From NCBI RefSeq assembly GCF_004118635.1, contig NZ_SDGU01000040.1, forward strand, positions 1 to 32,683: a stretch of 32,683 nucleotides of DNA. The letters are read 5' to 3'. This stretch comes from Chlorobaculum sp. 24CR. Lineage in GTDB: Bacteria; Bacteroidota; Chlorobiia; Chlorobiales; Chlorobiaceae. Below, in pieces: positions 26,561 through 32,683 of this stretch. Every line of letters starts with the position of its first letter. The first letter of the stretch is position 1. The position numbers and the translations under genes are program-made. The notes under the pieces are model-generated. The model made no database searches. It saw only the letters and a list, made by a program, of their open reading frames with translations, and was not told the DNA's origin.

Positions 26561-28042
26561 CTATTCGGCATCGTCGAAGGTCACCTCGTGCCAGCGCTCG
26601 ATGAAAGCGGCGATCTGGTCGGCGTCGAGGTCTTGCAGCATGAAGTGGCGGAACCCGGCATCGCGCAACCGCTGAGGCTGATAGCCCACCACGCGAGAGG
26701 TCACGAGGATTGGCAGGTGCTGGAACTGGCTGTTGAAGCGCTGGATGTCGTTAATGACCGCCTCGCGCGTGGTGACGTCGAAGATTTCGTCCAGCCCATC
26801 GAGCAGCAGCACGACGCGACCGTTTTGCCCGATGAGCCGGTCGAGCAAGCCGTGGGGCCACGAGTGCCAGACCAGCCCCTCTTCGAGGTAGCGGATGAAG
26901 CTTTTCTGCCCGTCGTACGGCCAGCGTCCGTAGGGGCCAAGCTCGATCACGAGCGGCACCGGCTGCGTGTCGCGAAGCGCCGGTTCGGCGATATTCGCCC
27001 AGCGCAGGGCGAGGTAGCGGATGAGCGACGACTTGCCGGAACCCGGATCGCCGAGGATGACCAGCTTCCGCGCATCGGACGGCGAACCGGAGCGAGGTGC
27101 CTCGTCGATCACGTCGAGCACCGGGCGGCGCGGCTGACTGAAGTAGTCCTGCCGCAGACGCTCCACCTGCCGCTCGGTCTCCTCCAGCTCCTCGGCGGTG
27201 ATCTCGCCCGCGTCCAGCAGACGTTGCTGGTGCTCCTTGGGAATTTCGAGCAGGCGCGGGTTGTACTGATGACTCTCCCGCACCGACTGCGGCACGAACA
27301 CGCTCCACAACCGCACGTTGCTGTAATTCGCGCCGGTGGTGTCGAGCATTTCGAAGTTGAGATTAACGAACCGTTTGAGCAGGTCGGCGCGGTAAAGCTC
27401 CGCATCGAACTCCGCCGGAAGCGCTACCGCCGCCATTTTGCGACTCTCCGCAAGCTCCGCCGCCCAATATCTGTCCGGCGAGGCCAGCCACAGATTGAGA
27501 TCGTGCTCGAAGACTTTTGCGAAGCCGGACTCGCCGGGATACTCCGTGAAGAACACCGGATCGTTCAAATCCTGCATCCGCTTGCGGAAGTTGCGGACTT
27601 TCTTCCATTGCGCTAAAGCCTCTTCAATCTGGTCTGGATCGCTGGGCGCTGAGAACTGGTCGATCTTGCGAAAAAACCACTTGATCTCCGGGAATCCCGT
27701 CTCTTTGCGAGCCTCCATCGCCCACTCGAACTCCTCCTCGGTGCCCGACTCCGCCGCGCCCGTCGGCGAGCCGAAGCGCTGGCCCATGACGCCGATCACC
27801 AGCGCCAGCGATTCGCGAAACCGCGCCAGCGTCTGCCGGGTAATCAGCTCCTGCGGACGGCCCACGCCGATGGTCGAGTAGTTCTCCCAATCCACGACCT
27901 CGAACCGGGCGTTCCAGATGTGCGCTGTGTGGCGGTTATAGTCGTCGAAAAACCGGCGCACCTGCTGCCGCTCCGCCGAAACATCGCCCGGTGAAGCGAG
28001 AAAGACGTGGTAGATGCGGGTTGTGCATGGGGTTAGCGCCAT
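26561..28042 (-). CDS. N-terminal half of the interrupted NACHT protein: DUF4062 and NACHT NTPase
   Basis: 493 codons ending at an in-frame TAG. Residues 8-190 match a DUF4062-type domain (RIYHVFLASPGDVSAERQQV, VIGVMGQRFGSPTG, ESGTEEEFEWAM), often found at the N-terminus of bacterial NLR-like proteins as the signalling or effector part. The NACHT NTPase follows, with Walker A GDPGSGKS at 331-338, Walker B VVLLLDGLDEI at 410-420 and the sensor region ILVTSRVVGY. The stop falls directly after the last NACHT strand (FDDAE), and the reading continues in frame as AAPKRERLQKAIGDSKSIAM. A one-base change, for example GAG to TAG, would explain it. Start ATG 28042 precedes the domain; ATG 28078 would add 12 residues. 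NACHT proteins of this kind act in phage defence, but loss of the sensor suggests an inactive or truncated product unless the amber is read through or is a sequencing error. Confidence 0.85.
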   Translation of the reverse strand: MALTPCTTRIYHVFLASPGDVSAERQQVRRFFDDYNRHTAHIWNARFEVVDWENYSTIGVGRPQELITRQTLARFRESLALVIGVMGQRFGSPTGAAESGTEEEFEWAMEARKETGFPEIKWFFRKIDQFSAPSDPDQIEEALAQWKKVRNFRKRMQDLNDPVFFTEYPGESGFAKVFEHDLNLWLASPDRYWAAELAESRKMAAVALPAEFDAELYRADLLKRFVNLNFEMLDTTGANYSNVRLWSVFVPQSVRESHQYNPRLLEIPKEHQQRLLDAGEITAEELEETERQVERLRQDYFSQPRRPVLDVIDEAPRSGSPSDARKLVILGDPGSGKSSLIRYLALRWANIAEPALRDTQPVPLVIELGPYGRWPYDGQKSFIRYLEEGLVWHSWPHGLLDRLIGQNGRVVLLLDGLDEIFDVTTREAVINDIQRFNSQFQHLPILVTSRVVGYQPQRLRDAGFRHFMLQDLDADQIAAFIERWHEVTFDDAE

Positions 28043-28162
28043 GGCGTGATTCTTTTTGCTGGAATGGGCATCAAGCATTGACGAAAGAAGAGCTACGATA
28101 ATTTACAAATTCATTACTCCATTTCTCTCATCCCTGACAGACAAATGCGATCCAGATAATTC

Positions 28163-28191
28163 TTGGTAAAAACGCCGCTGCCGCTTATATT
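28163..28191 (+). promoter_or_regulatory. Promoter of tRNA-Ser
   Basis: TTGGTA, 17 bases, TATATT, ending 25 bases before the tRNA. It lies in the spacer shared with the divergent NACHT gene. Confidence 0.65.
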
Positions 28192-28216
28192 CACACTCCC
28201 CGATTGAGCAATATAC

Positions 28217-28304
<88 letters not shown>

Positions 28305-28321
28305 TGAATGATAAAGTCCGG

Positions 28322-28347
28322 AAAGCCCTGCAAGATCAGGGCTTTTT
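28322..28347 (+). terminator. Terminator of tRNA-Ser
   Basis: AAAGCCCTG (from 28323), a 6-base loop, CAGGGCTTT, then further T residues: a rho-independent terminator 19 bases after the tRNA. Confidence 0.9.
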
Positions 28348-28766
28348 GCATTTCAGGCAAAAATGGCACGGGTCCGTTGAAGCCCATGCTTCTGATGGAA
28401 TTTCTTTGCCATCGACCATGACGGTGGCGGAGCATCATCCTGATTCGCGACTGAAACGTCACAGCAGAATTGCCTCTCGTTAACCGTTCGCCTCCCGCAT
28501 CGGACACGGAAAAAGCTGGTCCGAATCCTGATCGCCGACCCTTCGGCGGGCGGCAATCGGCGCATGGTTCTTTTTCCGATATTTCGTATTATCCGAACCG
28601 CGCAGGGCATCGGCGGAAAAACAACCGCCCCGCGCCGCTTGGCGCACCCGACAACCGCCTGTTTGCACAGCAGCCTCCAAATCCGTCACCACGGGTGAGA
28701 GCTGCCAAAAAAGGAACAGGCACTGAACAGATGCATATTTTTCAAGAAACTAACTCTCGAAGCACT
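28348..28766. other. Spacer between tRNA-Ser and the rhodanese gene
   Basis: About 420 bases with no gene I can support. Open frames on both strands here are proline/arginine-rich and typical of GC-rich noncoding DNA. The frame of the rhodanese gene stays open back to 28470, but that extension has no domain character. Confidence 0.5.
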
Positions 28767-29150
28767 ATGTCCAAGATGAGCACCGTGAAAGAGGTCAATG
28801 CCGCTACCGCCTTTTCGATGATAAAAAAAGGGGCACTTCTGGTCGATGTCCGCGAAACCCGTGAAATCGACCGCAAAGCGTTTGGCGTCTCCGATTATCT
28901 GTCGGTTCCCATGAGCCGGTTCCAGAGCAGCCTTCAGGAAATCCCGGCTGAGCGCAAGGTGATCCTCGCCTGCCACAGCGGCAGCCGCAGCGGCATGGCG
29001 TCACGCATCCTGGTCAACAGCGGCCACCGCAAGGTGCACAACCTGCAACACGGCATTATCAGTTGGGAGCGGAACGGACTGCCGGTCACAAAGCAGGAAT
29101 CACCAAGCCCGTTGACCATGCTGTTCAAAATGTTCCGCAAAGAGGCCTGA
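28767..29150 (+). CDS. Rhodanese-like sulfurtransferase
   Basis: A 127-residue single-domain rhodanese. It has the N-terminal VKEVNAATAFSMIKKGALLVDVRETREI (DVRE motif), a VPMSRFQ strand, and the active-site loop ACHSGSRSGMA with catalytic Cys 69. The helix SRILVNSGHRKVHNLQHGIISWE completes the fold, and a short basic hydrophobic tail follows (PLTMLFKMFRKEA). Such proteins carry persulfide sulfur in the cytoplasm, which fits a sulfur-oxidising phototroph, but the acceptor is unknown. There is no signal peptide from this start. Start choice: an in-frame ATG at 28776 and one upstream at 28731 are also possible. Confidence 0.9.
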   Translation: MSKMSTVKEVNAATAFSMIKKGALLVDVRETREIDRKAFGVSDYLSVPMSRFQSSLQEIPAERKVILACHSGSRSGMASRILVNSGHRKVHNLQHGIISWERNGLPVTKQESPSPLTMLFKMFRKEA

Positions 29151-29601
29151 AACAGTGCCGCGCCGACAAGCCAGGCCGGAAGCCGGAGATGATCGACCAA
29201 CGGACCGCTCTGCCGGATTCCGGAAATACACGTCCTCATGCTTCACCCGGCCTGCGCTCGCCAGCAAAAACAAACACCGAACGCCTTGACCTCTTGCACT
29301 CCCCGCCGAGGCATGAACTCCGCTAAACGCCGGAAAACCGCCCTGACAATCTGCCATAAACATCTCGATTCCCGCAAAACCTTCAATCTCCCACCCCATC
29401 GACGATCCGATCCCGCAAAATTTTCCGCTTAAAAGATTTACGCGCAGCAGCAATCTTATCGAAAAAAATATTTTATCTTCACAGAAGGCTTTACTTTGCA
29501 AAGTAGTGTGCAGATCAGATGCGGGTGCGATTGAACGACGGCTGTTGCTTTTTCGTTTCAGCTAAACGCCGAATTTTTCAACCGATAAAACCCCAATATT
29601 C
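29151..29601. other. Spacer upstream of the amidotransferase-photolyase operon, with a palindrome
   Basis: About 450 bases without a supported gene. The proximal part turns AT-rich (29440-29600) and probably contains the operon promoter. At 29492-29505 lies a perfect 14-bp palindrome, TACTTTGCAAAGTA, which looks like a regulator binding site. Confidence 0.55.
29492..29505. promoter_or_regulatory. Palindromic operator candidate
   Basis: TACTTTGCAAAGTA, a perfect dyad with no loop, 97 bases before the amidotransferase start and inside AT-rich DNA. The size fits a dimeric helix-turn-helix repressor. The regulator is unknown. Confidence 0.45.
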
Positions 29602-30321
29602 ATGTCCGACACACTGCTTATCGTTCAGAACATCAGCCATGAAGGGCCAGGAATCCTTGAGGAGCTGCTGAACGAACACGAGATCGCTTTTGAGCGATAT
29701 GATCTTTCAAAAGGCGAATCGCTCCCCGATCCATCCGGCTATGCAGGCATGGTCGTGTTGGGCGGCCCGCAAAGCGCCAACGACACAAGCCCGCAGATCA
29801 CCGGCGAGCTGCAAGCAATCCGCAAGGCGCTCGATGCCGGTGTGCCGTACCTCGGCATCTGCCTCGGCCTTCAGCTTCTGGTGGCGGCGGCTGGCGGCAA
29901 GGTGGTCGGGTGCCGCCGCAAAGAGATCGGCTTCCGCGAGCCAGACGGGGAGCCGTTCACGGTCGAGCTGACCGCCGAGGGCAAGCGTGACGCCCTGTTC
30001 GGGGGTATGCCGGAGCGGCTCCGGGTGTTTCAGCTTCACGGAGAAACGGTCGAGCCGCTTGAAAGCATGAGGGTGCTGGCCACTGGCCGGGGGTGCAGAA
30101 ACCAGGTGCTGAGGGTCGGGGGCAATGCCTGGGGCCTTCAGTGCCATTTTGAGATGACTCCGGCGATGTTCGAGCGCTGGATCGGCATCGATCACGACCT
30201 GAAATGTATGAGCAGCGAGGAACTGCTCGCGGAGTTCAACGCCATCAGCAAGGAGTACCTTGAAACCGGGCGGGCGATCCTGCGCAATTTCCTTGAAATA
30301 ACCGAACTACTGAAAGAATGA
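29602..30321 (+). CDS. Class I glutamine amidotransferase (GMP synthase-like)
   Basis: A 239-residue class I glutamine amidotransferase domain. The nucleophile elbow is GICLGLQ (Cys 87), and the His and Glu of the triad are in QCHFEM (His 182, Glu 184). The N-terminal VLGGPQSAND matches the GGP loop of the family. Stand-alone members resemble the GuaA glutaminase half but lack the synthetase half. Some act on gamma-glutamyl compounds, so the substrate is open. The C-terminal 45 residues are helical. It is followed after 19 bases by the photolyase gene, so the two are probably co-transcribed. The ATG sits at the end of an AT-rich leader. Confidence 0.9.
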   Translation: MSDTLLIVQNISHEGPGILEELLNEHEIAFERYDLSKGESLPDPSGYAGMVVLGGPQSANDTSPQITGELQAIRKALDAGVPYLGICLGLQLLVAAAGGKVVGCRRKEIGFREPDGEPFTVELTAEGKRDALFGGMPERLRVFQLHGETVEPLESMRVLATGRGCRNQVLRVGGNAWGLQCHFEMTPAMFERWIGIDHDLKCMSSEELLAEFNAISKEYLETGRAILRNFLEITELLKE

Positions 30322-30340
30322 ATAAGTATATCTACAGATT

Positions 30341-31723
30341 ATGAACGTCGATCAAGGTATCGATCAACGCCGGGCTCGTCGGCTGAACCTGAGACAGGAT
30401 CAAAAAGGCCCGGTCATTTACTGGATGTCCAGAGACCAGCGTTTCCAGAACAACTGGGCGCTGCTGTTCGCCTGCCGTAAAGCCCGGCAATTGCAACAAC
30501 CGCTTGAAGTGGTTTTTACCCTTGCCCCTTCGTTTCTGGGCGCTCCGTTGCGGCATTACGACTTTATGTTCAAAGGGCTTGCCGAGGCGGAAACCTCCCT
30601 GCGGAACGCGGGAATTCCGATGACGGTGCTTTTCGGCAACCCGGAGGAAACCATGCCCGATTTCGTCCAGAAACGGCGGGTGGGCCTGGTGGTGAGCGAC
30701 TTTTCTCCATTGAAGCTTGTGCGGCAATGGAAACGCGCGGCCGCCGCCGAGGCGCCATGTGCGTTCTACGAGGTCGATGCCCACAACATCGTTCCCTGCT
30801 GGCTCGCCTCGCCCAAGCAGGAGTACGCCGCCCGGACGATCAGGCCACGGCTCGACGCCCTGCGCCGATCATTTCTCACTCCCTTCCCGGAACCGGTCGC
30901 ATTCTGCCAGCCTGCCAGTTTGAGCGCTCCGCCGGTGAATTGGGATGAGCTTTTGTCGCTGCTCGATACTGACCACTCGGTCAGACCGGTCAGCGGCATC
31001 ACTCCGGGCGAAGCGGCGGCGGAACAGCGTTGGCGCAGTTTCCTCGCTGAAACGATTGAACGGTATGACGATTACCGCAATGATCCGAATGCAGGGGCCG
31101 TATCGGGGCTTTCGCCGTACCTGCATTTTGGCCAGATCAGCGCCCAGCATGTTGCGTTTGAGGCTTCGCAAAGCCTGGTGTCGCAGTCAAACCTGAATGC
31201 GTTCATCGAGGAGCTGTTCATTCGCCGGGAGCTGTCCGATAACTACTGCTTCTACAACGAGCAGTATGACACGTTCGATGGCCTTCCGGCGTGGGCGAAA
31301 ACGACCCTGATGGAACATGCCGAGGATCATCGCGACTATATTTATACGCCTGAGCAGTTTGAAAAAGCGCAGACCCACGATCTGCTCTGGAATGCCGCGC
31401 AGCTCTCGCTTGTCGAAACGGGCCTCATCCATGGCTACATGAGGATGTACTGGGCGAAAAAGATTCTCGAATGGAGTCCGACTCCCATGGCCGCATTCGA
31501 TATCGCCGTCATGCTCAACGACCGTTACGCCCTCGATGGCCGTGATCCGAACGGCTACGTCGGCGTGGCCTGGTCGATTGGCGGCCTGCACGATCGCCCC
31601 TGGAGCGAGCGCCCGGTGTATGGCAAAATCCGCTACATGAACGCCAGTGGCTGCGCCAGAAAATTCGATGTATCCCGCTATATCTCCACAATGAACCGCA
31701 TCTCGCAAACCACACTCTTCTGA
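30341..31723 (+). CDS. phr: Deoxyribodipyrimidine photolyase, class II
   Basis: A 460-residue CPD photolyase, which repairs UV-induced cyclobutane dimers using blue light and FAD. The class II hallmarks are visible: VIYWMSRDQRFQNNWALLFA at the N-terminus, the antenna-domain VSDFSPLKLVRQW, then YDDYRNDPNAGAVSGLSPYL, EELFIRRELSDNYCFYN, LSLVETGLIHGYMRMYWAKK and the FAD-pocket motif MLNDRYALDGRDPNGYVG with WSIGGLHDRPW. Length is normal for the class. It is the second gene of an operon with the amidotransferase and ends at a strong hairpin terminator. Photoreactivation suits a light-dependent organism, and uvrA in the same window gives the dark repair route. Confidence 0.96.
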   Translation: MNVDQGIDQRRARRLNLRQDQKGPVIYWMSRDQRFQNNWALLFACRKARQLQQPLEVVFTLAPSFLGAPLRHYDFMFKGLAEAETSLRNAGIPMTVLFGNPEETMPDFVQKRRVGLVVSDFSPLKLVRQWKRAAAAEAPCAFYEVDAHNIVPCWLASPKQEYAARTIRPRLDALRRSFLTPFPEPVAFCQPASLSAPPVNWDELLSLLDTDHSVRPVSGITPGEAAAEQRWRSFLAETIERYDDYRNDPNAGAVSGLSPYLHFGQISAQHVAFEASQSLVSQSNLNAFIEELFIRRELSDNYCFYNEQYDTFDGLPAWAKTTLMEHAEDHRDYIYTPEQFEKAQTHDLLWNAAQLSLVETGLIHGYMRMYWAKKILEWSPTPMAAFDIAVMLNDRYALDGRDPNGYVGVAWSIGGLHDRPWSERPVYGKIRYMNASGCARKFDVSRYISTMNRISQTTLF

Positions 31724-31732
31724 CGAGCACCT

Positions 31733-31770
31733 CCGATCCTGCCAGCGGCATCTCAGGCTGGCAGGATCGG
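31733..31770 (+). terminator. Terminator after the photolyase gene
   Basis: A perfect 14-bp stem (CCGATCCTGCCAGC at 31733-31746 with its complement at 31757-31770) around a 10-base loop, followed by ATATTTTCAT. Confidence 0.85.
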
Positions 31771-32016
31771 ATATTTTCATCTGCATTTGCTTTTCGACGT
31801 AAGCAATACGTTGCGGGGAGCAGCAAATCGGTCACAAACCAACTCCATATCCCGAATCTGCAATCAGGCCGTCGAATGCTCAACAGTTTTGTGTTGAAAC
31901 GAATGCTTTTATGGAGAAGAAAATCAAAAATCCGTTATCATCTACAGAAATTTTTCAATCATTTTTTATGTTACATGATTATATCGAAATAAAAAATGAA
32001 GTATCGGAGGAGAAAC

Positions 32017-32544
32017 GTGGAACACTCACCAAAAAAAGCAAGATTTTTTCTGGATTTTCGCGACTTCATCACTGTTCGCACCACCTTTGGGGGCCTTGTT
32101 GCAGTGTTCACGGCATTTTTGCCTCTTTTGAACAACGCTTTTCAAGTACTTCCGTTGAAGGAATATGGAGTTGACAACGGGGTGTTTGACATTCTAATGC
32201 CAACGTGGATTACAGTAATTACGACGACGATAACACTCGTTGCCGTTTTATCGATATTCGCGATGCGAGATTCGTTCTGCGGCATTGGCAAACGCGACGC
32301 ACGTCGCAAGGCATTGATATCGGTAAGCATCAGCATTGCGATGCTCACACTATATATTGTTGCCTACCAGCTATATTACGAGTACACTTACTTCTCCCTC
32401 AGCGTCGTCCATCATAGCCTTCAACAACTGTATTTTGAAGTACCATTACTGATTATTTATGCCACTTTTTTTTCTCATCTCACGCAGGCCTCGATGCTTT
32501 TAGCAATAATAAAGTTCTATAAAAAAGTCAAGTGCGATGCCTGA
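32017..32544 (+). CDS. Orphan four-helix membrane protein
   Basis: A 175-residue protein of unknown function. The GTG start at 32017 has an excellent ribosome-binding site (GGAGGAG) six bases ahead; the frame is open to an ATG at 31996, which would overlap that site. Four hydrophobic segments lie near residues 22-38, 63-83, 98-120 and 140-166. Between helices 2 and 3 is a basic loop (MRDSFCGIGKRDARRKA), and the C-terminus is KFYKKVKCDA, so both are probably cytoplasmic. The DNA is clearly AT-richer than its neighbours, which suggests recent acquisition. I recognise no domain family. Small multi-helix membrane proteins on accessory DNA are sometimes phage-defence effectors, but nothing here shows that. 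Confidence 0.7.
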   Translation: MEHSPKKARFFLDFRDFITVRTTFGGLVAVFTAFLPLLNNAFQVLPLKEYGVDNGVFDILMPTWITVITTTITLVAVLSIFAMRDSFCGIGKRDARRKALISVSISIAMLTLYIVAYQLYYEYTYFSLSVVHHSLQQLYFEVPLLIIYATFFSHLTQASMLLAIIKFYKKVKCDA

Positions 32545-32619
32545 TGGCTGGTATTTCGTATGATTGAAGAAGGGGGCGGAATTAACCAGTGTCATGTCAG
32601 AAGAAAAATGACGGAGATT

Positions 32620-32660
32620 CGTCATCGCGAGGCCCGACCTGTCGGGGCATGGCGATCCAT
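32620..32660. repeat. Dispersed repeat fragment (GTCATCGCGAGG...GGCGATCCATC)
   Basis: CGTCATCGCGAGG at the left and TGGCGATCCATC at the right surround the short hairpin CCCGACCTGTCGGG. The two outer words are the ends of a repeat family seen in intergenic regions of many bacteria. Nothing further is seen before the window ends. Confidence 0.6.
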
Positions 32661-32683
32661 CTTTTGTTGATTTCGCTGCTTCA

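Noticed and set aside
25910-27616. 568-codon open frame antisense to the NACHT gene
   Set aside because: The opposite strand encodes a clear NACHT NTPase with Walker motifs; this frame has no recognisable domain.
28353-28692. Short frames on both strands downstream of tRNA-Ser
   Set aside because: Arg/Pro-rich sequences, no ribosome-binding sites and no similarity I can recognise.

Overview
The window reads as chromosome of a green sulfur bacterium, most likely Chlorobaculum or Chlorobium. The reasons are a GC-rich genome, the style of GroEL, TrpB and LptD, a Bacteroidota/Chlorobiota-type UvrA that lacks its first zinc-binding cysteine pair, PEP-CTERM surface proteins and a class II photolyase. 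This assignment rests on my recognition of protein families; no database was searched.

Layout. 1-2.7 kb: a small ribbon-helix-helix antitoxin-like gene with a clear promoter, a decayed transporter fragment, and a PAS-GAF hybrid histidine kinase. 2.8-4.9 kb: groES-groEL under a perfect CIRCE operator. 5.0-12.5 kb: a small hypothetical gene and uvrA, separated by one very large nonribosomal peptide synthetase gene (A-T-C-A-T-TE-GNAT). The synthetase is bracketed by two diverged direct copies of the junction between the hypothetical gene and uvrA, and the left copy still holds a fossil of the uvrA 3' end. This looks like the scar of an insertion. 15.4-18.5 kb: an Rrf2 regulator divergent from an alpha/beta hydrolase, then an intact IS5-type insertion sequence with inverted repeats and a 6-bp target duplication. 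18.5-23.2 kb: a cluster of REP-like hairpins, lptD (outer-membrane LPS insertion) and divergent trpB.

23.2-28.3 kb is an accessory region bounded by tRNA genes. It holds two near-identical tRNA-Gly(GCC) units, each with promoter and terminator, enclosing a PEP-CTERM surface protein. Next comes a DUF4062-NACHT-repeat protein of the NLR-like type associated with phage defence, interrupted by one in-frame amber codon, and then a tRNA-Ser(CGA). 28.7-32.7 kb: a rhodanese protein, an operon of a class I glutamine amidotransferase and a class II DNA photolyase, and an AT-rich orphan four-helix membrane protein.

How the parts relate: heat-shock folding (GroES/EL), DNA repair (UvrA, photolyase), envelope assembly (LptD) and tryptophan synthesis (TrpB) are core functions. 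The synthetase, the IS, the PEP-CTERM gene and the NACHT gene are accessory cargo. The two features I consider most unusual are the synthetase with a C-terminal acetyltransferase domain inside duplicated flanks, and the amber-interrupted NACHT defence gene beside a tRNA-flanked cargo slot.
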